In this document: positions 46,087 through 57,256 of the stretch, one piece after another
Layout of the letters: every line of letters begins with the position of its first letter
Position numbering within the stretch: position 1 is the first letter of the stretch
Assembly: GCF_018812025.1 (NCBI RefSeq)
Contig: NC_063044.1
Coordinates: 40,648,243 to 40,712,242, forward strand
Source of the DNA: Megalobrama amblycephala
Lineage: Eukaryota; Chordata; Actinopteri; Cypriniformes; Xenocyprididae
Length of the DNA: 64,000 bases
Direction of reading: 5' to 3'
The notes under the pieces: model-generated
What the model was told of the DNA's origin: nothing
Seen by the model: the letters and a program-made list of their open reading frames with translations, nothing else
Database searches by the model: none
Made by a program: the position numbers and the translations under genes

Positions 46087-46768
46087 AGGGTTAGTTCACC
46101 CAAAAATGAAATTTCTGTCATTAATTACTCATGTCGTTCCACACCTGTAAGACCTTCGTTCATCTTCAGAACACAAATTAAGATATTTTTGATAAAATCC
46201 TATGGCTCAGTGAGGCCTCCATTGCCAGCAAGATAATTAACACTTTCAGATGCCCACAAAGCTACTAAAGACATATTTAAAACAGTTCATGTGACTACAG
46301 TGGTTCAACCTTAATGTTATGAAGCGATGAGAATACTTTTTGTCAAAGTAAAAAAAAAATAAAAAAATAGTGACTTTATTCAACAATATCTAGTGATGGG
46401 CGATTTCAAAACACTGCTTCATGAAGCTTCAAAGCTTTACAAATCTTTTGTTTCAAATCAGTGGTTTGGAGCGTGTATCAAATTGCCAAAGTCACGCCCC
46501 CCAGTGGTGAAACACTGAAATTTTGAAACGCTTATGACGTAACAAAGCCTCGTTTACCGAAATCACGTGACTTTGGCAGTTTGACACACGCTCTGAACCA
46601 CTGATTCGAAACAAAACATTCGTAAAGCTTTGAAGCTTCATGAAGCAGTGCTTTGAAATCGCCCATCACTAGATATTGTTGAATAAAGTCATTGTTTTGT
46701 TTTTGTTTTTTTCAAAATGAGGGTGAGTAATTAATGACAGAATTTTCATTTTTGGGTGAAATAACCAT
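46087..46768. mobile_element. TTAA MITE family 1 with palindromic core
   Basis: TTAA on both sides (46083-46086, 46769-46772). The ends are AGGGTTAGTTCACCC and, inverted, AATGGTTATTTCACCC-like. At its exact centre of symmetry lies a second palindrome (46391-46678) starting TAGTGATGGGCGATTTCAAA, with CTTCATGAAGCTTC on both arms. The arms of the outer part are unequal in length, but the element as a whole can fold into one long hairpin. It is non-coding. Confidence 0.85.
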
Positions 46769-46772
46769 TTAA

Positions 46773-49700
46773 GTTTACCAAATGAATTTGAAATGATTTT
46801 GAAAAAAATTCTAGGCAAGTTAAGAGTGCGGAATTCATGCAAGCTAGTATAAAATATAAATGAAGCCATTGCTGTTTACCAGTCAGTATCAAAAGTGAAT
46901 GAAAACCTTTTCCTACAAATATAGTAAACTGAAGATCAATTTAATACACAAGTTTCATTCTTGTGTCATTCTTTAGCTGAATCATCTCAGTTATCTATGA
47001 CTTTGGGGTCTAATAAAGTTTCATATCTGTGGGCAAACACGCCTAGATTCTTCATCTAAGATTAATACTCGAGAGCTGCAGTGAATTCAACCCTATATTC
47101 ATCTAGAAACTGACATCACCACAGACACAGACTTATGAAATCTCTGAAAATAAATAAATTGTGCCTGTCATTATGACATTGGCTATTTTTAAGGCTGTGT
47201 TATTTCAGATTCTAAAATGTGTTACGCAACTGGACTACAAAAAAAGAAGCAAAACATACATTCATCAAAGAAAGCACAGTAGGTTGTTTCTTCCGACTGT
47301 TGAGGATAAAAAAGAAACACATGCTCCAGGTATGATGCAATGAACGAGCTTTTCTGGAAATACAAAAGATGGAAATTGATTCTAAATTCATTCACAAATG
47401 TTCTTGTGCCGCAAGGTATTTCTCGCACGCTTTCATCAATATTATATAAAAATCATCAAAATACATTTTTAATGGATTCCCGAGATTAATGATTCAGAAG
47501 TCATGAAAAGGATCATATATCTTTCATTACTAATTAATTTTATATCTAAATAACAGCTCATGGCACAAAACCTTGTCAATCTTGGAAGCTGACTCATGGT
47601 TTTAGGCACATTTCTCATATAAATCCCATTTGTACTTTGATTATGTGTCACCATAAAGTGAGATTGCTATATCATGACAGACCAGCAATTGATTGCTGCC
47701 ATAATGGTTAAATTAAGAAAAGGACCTTCTAACCTCCCCACAAAAAGATCTTATTACTAGCACTTTAAAATTCCATGGACATTTATGCTCTTTTGAGAGG
47801 GTCATAAGGTGAATGTGTCTCTGAATATGAAGCATTCTGAATGGTAATTTTATGAGCAAAATATGGACTTGAATAAATGAAGACGACGAGCTTATGTGCT
47901 TTGTGCACAACCGAGAAAAGTACTCAGAGTAAGTAAATTTTCCCCCAGAAAATCATTAAAATTACCCTCAAAGAGCATATCATGAATCACCAAACAACAT
48001 GCAGTGGATTTATAGTAATATTTATACAGTATGTCCCACAAGTCAATTCCTTGACCGCGCTGTGGCAGGGCCTCAGAAAACGAACGCGTAAACGGTTTGA
48101 CCAGTATGCTTTTGAACAAGTAATGCATTTGACAAGCTCTTTTCAATGTTCCTTCTGAAGCGAATATAAAAGGGATGAACTTAAATGAAATGCACAAAGT
48201 CTAGTTACTTACTTTCCCCCTCTACTTACACTCACACACATAAAACACATCACAGACATAATTTGAAAACTAAAGACATACAAGAAAAAACATTTTGGGC
48301 CTTTGATTCGGGCTTGTACGTTAGTTATTTTAACTGGTAAACATTAAATCCCCACTTTGAACCATATGCTTCTTTGAGATTAGAGCCATGCTTTCGTACT
48401 TCATGAGCAAGAGGCTGCCATAAAACATGCTTTGAACTTTCACCTCCAATTATGTTCAATGACCATCCACTGAAGAGTTCAGCTAGTATAGCGACTTCTG
48501 TAACCATTCTGAAAATTGGATTTGTGACACAACATTGTTAACACTCATGGTTCACAAACAGCCAATAAAGACAGGCACTGCAGACCCCTGAAAAATGGTA
48601 AAGTCGCCCTATAAACCGCTAAATGCTTGATTGTCCCAATAAAACCTTCCAATGCTGTTGCTTTGGCTGTTTGTCCTTTCTGTTGCATGATTCGGTGAAC
48701 CGCTCATCTGTGTAAAAGAAATCTACTGAGGAAATGCAAGATTGCCTCTCAGTAAATCTTGTCATCTCTAGTTCGTTGGCAGATCTATAATGTTCCCCTT
48801 GATTTGGTGCAGCATCAATCCCAATTAAGGAGAGACTGAGGAACACAGCGTGCCGTGTAAAGCGTATACATCAGCGGCAGCATCTACGGCTACGGGATCC
48901 TTCAGCGTTCCTAAGATGCATTAAGCTTTCACTTCTGTTCTTGAGAGTGTCCCACATAATGGATTCAGACTGTTCAAACTGCCAATATTTACTTGGTCGT
49001 AATGAATGAAATGTTTGTTTGAGATGTAATGTATTTTCTTACAGATGCTAATTGATGGTAATGTAAAATCCTCTAGTCTGCTGTAAACTGAGAGGGTTGC
49101 TTTACTGTTTTGGCTGTTTTGAGTGTTTGAGGCAGAGGAAAAGAGAATTTGATGTGACGCTTTCTAATTAAATTTCAATGGACAATCAGGCCAATTTGTG
49201 TCATTTAAAAAAAAATTTCAATAACAATAGCGCAAAACATCTTGTAGATCATAAATTAAAAACTCACTCTTGGCACAATAGTCTGCGGTAATCGAAAAGT
49301 TAGACGCAGACCAAATGGTTAATTTCAGTTGTTTTGAGTGGCATTTTTAGATTCATGTCCATTTTCAAGGCAATGGCTTTAGGGCTCTTATGAACTAAAG
49401 CTAGCAGAAGAGAAGGGCAGTGAAATGGTGGAATGATTCTGTGTACAATTAGATTCTGCTCCAGCACAGAGAAAACAAAATGTCATCATTGCCCAAATCT
49501 GTAATTATTTGCTTACAAGCCTGTGATTAAGATCTAACTGCAAGCAATGATTATGGAATTTACAGAACATATAAGTTGATGTCCAAGTTATAAACCCTGT
49601 AAGTTCCGGTGCTCAAATTTCCTTGGTTGAGCATTAACTTGGTTATTGTTTGTTATCTTCTAGGCCAGAATACAGTGTGTGAGCTAAGAGTGTGCAGCGA

Positions 49701-49825
49701 AGCCTTATCTGTGTATGTATCTGTTGTGATAAAGTTACATGTATCTGTATTCTGGATGTAACTGGATACAAGTGGTACAACAAAACTAAACGTATCAAAT
49801 GCATCAAAGCTAATTTTTAAAATTC
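46773..49825. other. Repeat-poor 3-kb stretch
   Basis: I find no transposon termini. The composition is ordinary AT-rich unique-looking DNA. Several frames of about 60-100 codons (for example 47892-48197 minus, 48619-48846 minus) have no recognised domain. It is a candidate for intronic or regulatory sequence, untested. Confidence 0.4.
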
Positions 49826-50215
49826 TAAAGTTTGGGGTCAGTTTAACAATTAGTACTTTTATTCAGATGGGATGCATTAATCTGATCTAAACAACGCTAT
49901 CTCATGACCAATTCGTACGTATTTTACGAGGTGGCTAATTCGTATGAATTCATACGACCTCACTCGTACGAATTCCTATGATTTGTCTAAACCCCAGTGA
50001 CGGTTAGGTTTAGGGGCGGGGTTTGGGGTGGGTCATTCATATGAATTCGTACGAATTAGCCACCTCGTAAAATACGTACTCTGCCGTGAGATCGGGTTGG
50101 ATCTAAAGTGAAAGTGAAGTGATTTCTATTGCAAATAAATGCTGTTCTTTGGAACTTTCAATCATTAAATAATCCTTAAAAAATACATTTTCTGCAAAAT
50201 ATCAAGCAGCACATC
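49826..50215. mobile_element. Tc1/mariner-type MITE fragment split by a hAT MITE
   Basis: AAAGTTTGGGGTCAGTTTAA, TTTTATTCAGATGGGATGCA and then AATAAATGCTGTTCTTTGGA with CTTTCAATCATTAAATAATC belong to the GTTCAAAAGTTTGG family (compare 19820-20030). It is split by 49892-50099. Confidence 0.75.
49892..50099. mobile_element. hAT-type MITE with exact 8-bp duplication
   Basis: GATCTAAA is duplicated exactly on both sides (49884-49891, 50100-50107), the hAT signature. The ends are CAACGCTATCTCATG and, inverted, CAACCCGATCTCACG. The arms share TACGTATTTTACGAGGTGGC and TAATTCGTA inverted. The centre has GGTTAGGTTTAGGGGCGGGG. It is 208 bp and non-coding, inserted in an older Tc1-type MITE. Confidence 0.9.
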
Positions 50216-50374
50216 TGTTTTGAACATTGTTATTACACGTCTCTGTGCAATACTTGATTCTGATTCTGGTCAATTGCGCCAACCAGCGGTATGTTAATCC
50301 CCGGTAACAACCGCTAAACAGATAACTGGTCACTGAAGTCAGCAGCGATACTTGCGAGGAACGTTTGTTCTTTG

Positions 50375-50940
50375 TCTACGTTTTGCATTTGGTGAACTAA
50401 TAAAATATTAAAACTCAGTCAAATCAATATTTTGTGTACAGTTATTTAATTATGTCATCCAGTACTATCGTGGACTCGCTCTCTCTTGTTTCATACAAAC
50501 GAAGCAGCTGCCATTTTGCGACTATTGTTTTGTACACTGTTGGATTCTAAGTTAACACACAGGTACGATTTTCATCTCAGATCAATCTCTTATCCCCATA
50601 ATTAATTATATGTGGCAAAATGCCGTTTAATAAGTGGTGTGTACTAGACCGTATGTATCCCGTTTGTCTAGTTTGAAATTGCCACGCTAGCAACTGCTTT
50701 CTCCGTGGAAGCTTTGCGTTTAAAGAGCTAATAAAATATTTCGACTCAGATCAATATTTCATGTCAAATTATTTACTTATGTGGCAAGTAGCCGTGTAAT
50801 AAGCAGGATAATGTACATCCAGAAAGTTGTATGAGTAAACTCATTCAGGCTGATGCAAGACCCCTTCACTTCGCGTCATGGTCCTGATCACCCTGTCGGG
50901 GTTTATTCTGAGATAACAACCAGCTGGATGTACATTATCC
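50375..50940. mobile_element. Repeat with two internal units and a GGATAATGTACATCCAG hairpin
   Basis: Two direct units share GCTAATAAAATATT-like, AACTCAG/GACTCAG and TCAATATTT motifs (50395-50460, 50728-50790). GGATAATGTACATCCAG (50806-50822) is perfectly inverted at 50924-50940, with GATCACCCTGTCGGGGTTTA before the right arm. The left arm beyond the terminal 17 bp is rearranged. Element limits on the left are uncertain. Confidence 0.55.
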
Positions 50941-50977
50941 CTTCCTAACTGAAATAATATTTCATAATTTTGCTGTA

Positions 50978-51254
50978 CACCTGGCAAAGCACAGCGCTCA
51001 ATTACAAATCACGATGAAAGAGTTGTAGAAGAAGATCTTGTAGAAGATAGATCAAATGGCATTATTGCTTCAGCAAATGTGGTTTTATCTCACGTTTGCT
51101 TTTGTTAACAGTTTAGTTTGAGATTTAGTGTAGGTGGTATGTAATTTTCAAATACGATCAACACTCAACTGACATTGCATTTGTGAACTGCCGCAATACA
51201 TACAACAACCAACAACAATATGCTGCAATAACGCTGCAAGATTTATGTGCATTT
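50978..51254 (+). repeat. 270-bp dispersed repeat, copy 2
   Basis: It matches 45351-45620 in the same orientation, with small indels (AGAAGA insertion near 51027, AACAATATGCTGCA near 51225). Its start directly follows the 50375-50940 element region. Confidence 0.8.
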
Positions 51255-51454
51255 ATGCAAAATACTAATCTGAGCATAAGAGACTTCTTTTAGAAATGTT
51301 TTGCCTTTTTATTACAACAATAATCTCAATTATGTAAATCAAAAAAGCTCTAAAAAAGCTACAAAACTTTCTGCTTGAATCTTACCAGAAATATAATGAA
51401 TAATGTACAGTATATGTTCACTTTTGGAAACATTAAAATTTTCTGAATTAAAAT

Positions 51455-51838
51455 ATTCTGACTTTATAACTCACAATTTATAACTTGCAATAAAAAAAAA
51501 ATTTTTATCTCACAACTCCCAATTCTCACAATTCTCAGTATTGCAAGATATTACATCACAATTGCGAGTTATAAAGTCAGAATTATCAGATATAAGCTCA
51601 AAATTGTGAGAAAATGTCAGAATTTTGAGCTGACTTATATACTTTATAACTCGCAATTGTGAGTTTATATCTCACAAGTCTGACTTTATAACTCTCAATT
51701 TATAACTTGCAATAAAAAATACAAAAGGTAATTGCGACTTTTTATTTCACAATTTATCTGTTTTATCTCACAACTTTTTATCTCTCAATTGCGAGAAAAG
51801 GTCCGAATTGTGAGATAAAAAGTTGCAATTACCTTTGG
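51455..51838. repeat. AATTGCGAG-type degenerate palindromic array
   Basis: Words such as ACTTTATAACTCGCAATTGT, TTGTGAGATAAAAAG and CAATTGCGAG recur every 20-30 bases on both strands, giving many nested inverted repeats. The region ends with GGTAATTGCGACTT (51727) inverted at 51819-51836 as AAGTTGCAATTACC. ATTCCATGGCAGAAACAAGC follows it, a junction I recall from this cyprinid repeat family. It is non-coding. Confidence 0.8.
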
Positions 51839-51926
51839 TATGATTTTATTCCATGGCAGAAACAAGCTTCTGTAAGTGAACTGGACAAAGTCCAGAGGCA
51901 AACTGCACATAAGGGCTAGTCAAGCG

Positions 51927-52135
51927 AAAATGAAAACTGTCATAATTTACTAATTAACCTGTCTGACTTTCTTTCTTCTGTGGAACACAACAGATATTTC
52001 AAAGAATATTTCAGGGAAGGAAAAAAAATCCCAAAAAAGGCATTTTTCAAAACATCTCCTTTTATGTTCCACACAAGAAAGGAAGACATACAGGTTTGAA
52101 AAAAACATGAGAGTGAAAAAAAAATGATCAAATTT
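51927..52135. mobile_element. TTAA MITE family 1, compact degraded copy
   Basis: AAAATGAAAACTGTCAT, TCTTCTGTGGAACACA and, mirrored, TGTTCCACACAAGAAAGG with ACATGAGAGTGAAAA retain the inverted-arm layout in about 200 bp. Termini are eroded. Confidence 0.6.
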
Positions 52136-53021
52136 TCAGCTTTTACTTTCAGTGCTCCACGTACACATTCTTCTGCAGGATTTTTGAGTCATCATCAATC
52201 ACATATAGAGTAGTGGACAACGAGAAAGACCAAGAGCTTGGAGGATTAGTTGTTTGGTTGGTACTTCACTGAAGATGTCCAGCTTTGACATGTCCAGTTC
52301 CTCTGAGGGTGTTTTCATGTTTTTTAAGTAGCCATTCTACCCAGGTTCTCCCTCATGAGTAGTGCCGGCTCATCTAATTCTCTCAGCTAAACCAAAGAGC
52401 TGCACTTTGTGACACTTTGAGTTTAGATCAGATTGTCCTACAAGGACAATTTTCTGTAGCTTCCTTCACTACCAGCGGCTGGATCAACAGGGGAACTGCT
52501 TGCCAGTCACTTCAAAGGCAGAGATGCCTCAATCCGACACTGATTTGTTGAAAAGAATGTGCAGTGCATTTGCATAGATGCTGCGTTACTAGCAGGTGCG
52601 TGGGAGAAAATAATAATCATCATGAGGGGGTTTGGGGGGGGGGGTCTATTAAAGGAAACCTCCACCACATTCCTCCTTTCAACATGAGTTTTCAACATTT
52701 CAGACCAGAATTTTGATAGAGAGAAACTTTGGGCAAGCCTGGATCATGAACGACAAATAACCAAAGTCCCTTCAAATATTCTTAGGTGATAAGCAAGTTA
52801 TTGTTGTTCACAAGAAGCAATAAAATATATTGAAAAGAATGAAATGTAAACCAAACACAGAAATGTGGTCTGCAGGCTACAAGGTCACTGATATGTTTGC
52901 TCAACACTGTAGCAAACACTGATAGGCAATATTTGGACAAGCATGCTACCATACTAGTACTATTTTTGCAGTATATATGCACTGTGCAGTTTTAAAAAAA
53001 AAAACGGTAAGACTTTACTGC
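52136..53021. other. No recognisable feature
   Basis: A G-run at 52628-52645 (GGGGGTTTGGGGGGGGGGG) is the only notable motif. No exon or repeat end. Confidence 0.45.
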
Positions 53022-53353
53022 TGTCACTGTGGTTGCAGAAAGGCAGACACAGATGAAGATAATAAATCCAAAATACTGGTTTTAATGATAAATCCAACAA
53101 GCAGAAGATCAGGTGCAACACACACTTACATGGACGGTGAACAGACAAGGAGTGACTAAACAGCAGGGACTTATATGTGCACAAACAAGGTAATGAACTA
53201 CACAGCTGAGCAGAATTAACTAATGATGACGGTTACCATGGAGACAGATGAGTGGCAGGAAACTGAACAAAGGAACATGTGACAAATGAAAACAAACTGA
53301 AGGTCCAAGAAAACTGAAAGTCCATACAAACAGGAACTAAACAGACTGTGACA
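53022..53353 (-). mobile_element. LTR of a retroelement (minus strand)
   Basis: On the minus strand it starts TGTCACAGTC and ends CAGTGACA, so the terminal TGTCAC/GTGACA are perfect 6-bp inverted repeats, the TG...CA layout of LTRs. A TATA-like CATATAAGTC and, about 85 bp on, an ATTAAA polyadenylation-type motif are in the expected order. Directly upstream on the same strand is AGTGGGGGCC, a plausible polypurine tract, which would make this the 3' LTR. It is 332 bp long. No partner LTR was found within the window. Confidence 0.7.
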
Positions 53354-54420
53354 TAACGGCCCCCACTGAGAAGGCGTGGCTTCACGCCATGGAGGGAAGA
53401 TGGAGGTGGCTTTTTGAGGAGGACGAGGATGTGGCAAAGGGCAGGTACAAGGAGCAGGCAGACAGATGGAGGACGATGATCAGGGCAGAAGGAGGTAGCA
53501 TCCATTGAGGCGATCAGGGTAGAAGTGGCCAGGTGGAAGTGACCCAGAGCTCAGCCATGCCGAAAGTCCAAGGAGGAGTCGACAGTGGTAGGCCGCCATG
53601 ATGGTAATGGATTCGGGGGAGGGCCAACGGCGATAGAGCCTTGGGAAGTGGAGCCCAGTGCGCAGACGGAAGTCCGAGGCGGTGATGGTTCGCCGATGAC
53701 CTGGGTGGCCGCAACGGAGCTACAGCGACGACACTCCGAGGTGGAGATCAGGAGAACAGAGGATGAGCTGGTGCGACCAAGGGCGAGACTGAAGTGGAGG
53801 CTGAGGGAGGGCGGAGCTTGCCAAAGCCGAAGGGGTGGAGGGCTGGAGGCTTGCAGGTCCGCAGCGGAGGCTTGGCGATGTCCGACTCAGGGGGAGTCAA
53901 TGGTCCAAGGGAGCCCGTCGAGGCCGAATGCTGGATGGTCGATGCCGGAGTCAAGGGGAGGAGGAGTGTAGACGCAGGAGCCAGGTCGACTGAGCGACAG
54001 AGCTTGACGATGCTGGAGGTGGAGCCATGGGCTCATAACGCCCAGGAGGAGTAGGCTCCCAACAAGACCACGGTGTAACCTCTCCACTGAGAGGAGGATG
54101 TGGTGACACGGCAGGTCTGATGGGAGATGATGATGACTGGTTAACAGGCTTGGAGGAGGTCTGGAAGTGAAGAATGGCACAGAAACCCCAAAAAAAACAG
54201 CCCGTCCTTGATGGCAGTTAGTAGGACTGAGGGAGGCTGGGTGGGGATAACAGGACTGATGAAGAAGATTCAGATTCTCGCTTCCATCCCCTCAAACTCC
54301 ACGTGGACTCCCATGATGATGTACGCCGACATCGGCTCACACCCCTGGTCGGATTCCCCGAAGTGCTTCGGCTCCGGGGCGAATCTCATTTTGTCTCTTT
54401 TTTTATTTTGATTTTAAAAA
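53354..54420 (-). mobile_element. GC-rich interior remnant of the LTR element
   Basis: It sits upstream of the LTR on the minus strand and is far GC-richer than its neighbours. Minus-strand frames (53514-53714, 53748-53954, 53887-54180) are Pro/Ser/Leu-rich and none is intact. A frame near 54270-54390 reads PEPKHFGESDQGCEP and then a short hydrophobic stretch before a stop. I see no reverse transcriptase, integrase or zinc knuckle, so it is a remnant or a non-autonomous element. The plus-strand frames over it (53585-54054) are shadows. Confidence 0.5.
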
Positions 54421-55969
54421 AAGTATAATGAACATTAGTTGTTTCAGTCCAGTAAGTGTTCATCTTGAAATATTGCTAAAAATATAAAAACATTTTTTCA
54501 CAGCAAAAAGTAGGCTTTTTTTTTTAATTACACTAAAAGGCATCAATAAGATCTATCAATCAGAGTACAGAAAGTATAGTAGATCAAGGTTTTTCAGTAA
54601 AGTTTTGATCATGTTGATAATTTATAAAACTTTGAAATGTATGTATCAAATATGATACAGTATAGCTTTATATAAGGGTTAATATGACTAATAAACAGTA
54701 AATAGTATTAAAATGCTCATTATTATTTGCATTTAGCGTTGTTTTTCTCCGCTGCATGTCTATGATCCTGTCAGAACAAGCATACTTTATTTTTATAAAA
54801 AAAATATATATAATAGTATGCTTACAAAAGATAGGCTAATCTAACACCAGTGTTTTATTATATATTCAAAGCATGCACATATGGGATTTCATTCCTTTGG
54901 CACTGATATTTGGTATGTGCTCTCATGTCTAAATGCATTTTGTGTCGCTCATTACCCTAAGTACATGAATGGGATCATTACCAAGATGCAACAGAATGAT
55001 GCCGTGAATGTTGATTTGGAATCTATTTTTATTGTTATTAGCCATGAGGGTCAATACTGCCGTTCCTAGAGCATTTCATCATGTTAGCTGATCTAGGTAG
55101 CCTTTACAACCTGTTGTGTGTTGTCAATACAATGAATCTACAAGTCACCAACATTTATAAAATCGAAAACAGTGAAAAGATCTCCGCAAGCTCACATAAT
55201 AAATGGACACCAACAGAAAAGGTACTGACAGTTCTTTTGTGTTATATCTCTTCATACTATGCCCAGGTGAAGCAGTGATTTTCTGCTCGTTTTAATAACA
55301 CGTTACTTCAGCTTTTTACAGAGTGAACGGTGATGTTGACAACTTAATGTGCTTCCCATAATTCTCCTAAATTGTTCTTTTGGATTACAGCCCAAGAAAT
55401 CCTCCGAGGCTCATTAATGTACGTATTACATTAAAACTGGGCCTTAACCCTTTGGCACTGTTAAAGGTTATGCAACAGCTAATCATTCTAAGTGCTGGGG
55501 GAGGTTGTTGGATGTTTTCTTTCCTGAAATAACCAAAGAATGTCCACTAAGGGTCATGAGACAATGTAGGAGGTCTAAGATGTTTCTTCTAGTGCTCTGA
55601 ATAGACTCACTGCGTGTGAACGTACTACTCACATCAACGGCCCTGGTTACTCTTGCTATCAGCAAGATTGCAAAAACATCTTAACATCCACAGACAATAA
55701 CAATCCCATTCAATCTGTCAAACCGGGCACCCAGAAATTGACACTCGTTGTCAAAACGTACACTGATTAATGTTGCAAACAGATAATAGCCCTGAATAAT
55801 GCATGTAGTCTTTAGATATGTTATAAGTGTCATGTTAAACAGCAGGCCTCCATTTGTGTGGGTTGATAGATCTTTGTAAATCTCTCTCTCCCTATGTTCA
55901 CAAAAATCCTCTGTTTTCGACTCAATCCACATGGATTGTGAACAAATATGTGGCTATTACTAAAGTCAC
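54421..55969. other. No recognisable feature
   Basis: AT-rich DNA. Frames at 54881-55278 and 55681-55932 (minus) have no motif or splice context. Confidence 0.4.
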
Positions 55970-56746
55970 CATGAAATCAAAATTGACGTTTCCAGTTTTT
56001 TTATGGAAAAATTCAGTATTTATTATAAATGATTTATCTGTGTAGAGCATTATCATTTTAAATTCACGTGTCCTCATAATCTTTAATCAAAATGACTTCC
56101 CCTTGCCTGGCAAGTCCAGAATGATATATCTTCTACAAGATATATCAGTCTGGTCAGTCCGCCCTCCGTCGCGCCAACTCCAAACCGTACCGTACAATCA
56201 GATTCGTTTTATTTCAGTGACGCAAACAGCGTCACTCTAGTGCGGCGAAAGTCCCTTCAATATCAACAAAGATTGCGCACACGAGACCCGAGAGTTTGTT
56301 CTATTCAGCCGTGAATTCAGTTTTAAATGACCAAAAACACATTAATTATTTACTTTTCACTGTTGACTCTCTTGTCGCTTTGCTAACGCCATATCCGTCC
56401 TTCTCTGATTGGTTTACTCCGCTTCCTGTTTGCTCGGATTTGCTCCGCCCTAGAAATTGAATTGATTCAATGGCGACCAGACTCATCCGCTGGCAAGACT
56501 TCCCCTCCCTCTTGCAGCAAAATCTCATCTCTTCTTCTCTGATGACGTGTTTATTGGCATGAGGGCAGGACAATCTGTCACTTACATGAAATCGACCAAT
56601 AGCAAACCACAACCATCCAATCAATTCCCAATGGACAAGATCAAGTCCCACCCTACATTTATTCTTGTTTGAGAAGCAGTTTCACTCAGAAATACAGCAT
56701 AATAGGGAAGTAAAACTATTGCAACTTCTGTTTCATGCTGACTTTA
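55970..56746. mobile_element. CTAAAGTCA-ended element with nested insertion
   Basis: The left end CTAAAGTCACCATGAAATCA is inverted at the right end (CTAAAGTCAGCATGAAACAG). The body matches the partial copy at 1945-2199. A 393-bp insertion (56104-56496) interrupts it within CTTCCCCT. It is non-coding and the superfamily is not assigned. Confidence 0.75.
56104..56496. mobile_element. Nested 393-bp element with 10-bp direct flanks
   Basis: GACTTCCCCT occurs on both sides (56094-56103, 56497-56506). The uninterrupted partial copy at 1945 carries this site once. Just inside the left end is a hairpin TGATATATCTTCTACAAGAT with ATATCA (perfect 11-bp stem). Terminal inverted repeats are weak (TTGCC-like). 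A duplication of 8-10 bp would fit hAT or Mutator. Confidence 0.7.
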
Positions 56747-56748
56747 GA

Positions 56749-56978
56749 CATTCTACTAACTCTAAGTAACTTTGCAATAACAAGTCCACTAACTCTCATT
56801 AGATTACAAGTAGACTGTTAGGTTAGGGTTAAGTGTTATAGTTAGTAGAATAAGTTAACGTGTAGTTGCAAAGTTACTGAAATGTTTGTTGGGGAGCATC
56901 AAAATAAAGTGCTAGTAGACAGTCTACTAATACTCTAATGAGAGTTGGTTGATATATAATTGCAAAGTAGAAGGTCTA
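56749..56978. mobile_element. Inverted-repeat element, CTACTAACTCT family
   Basis: TAACTTTGCAATAACA and CTAACTCTCATTAGA on the left mirror TCTAATGAGAGTTGG and ATAATTGCAAAGTA on the right. The centre has GTTAGGTTAGGGTTAAG. It is a short non-coding repeat of a kind common in cyprinids. Confidence 0.7.
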
Positions 56979-57256
56979 TGTATATGATTATGTGGTCATA
57001 ATTACAGTATTTTGACAAACAATTTAATCAAGAGATTAATAAAGCATCAAGATAGGTTCAACCCGATGCATAATTCCCGCACTGATTTGTAAATAATGCA
57101 ATAAATATTTCAAACACAGTTGCAGCTGTGCTGTGACTGAATTCCTTCTTATGCTGATATTGCATAACCGAATGATTATCTGAGGAATTATTCATTCAGA
57201 AATATGCTAGTTGAAGATGAAATATCTGGTATACTGCTGAAAGCCCTACTCTGAAG

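Noticed and set aside
53585..54054. Plus-strand Gly/Arg-rich coding region
   Set aside because: It is antisense to the LTR element's interior; frames are overlapping and unsupported, driven by GC-rich composition.
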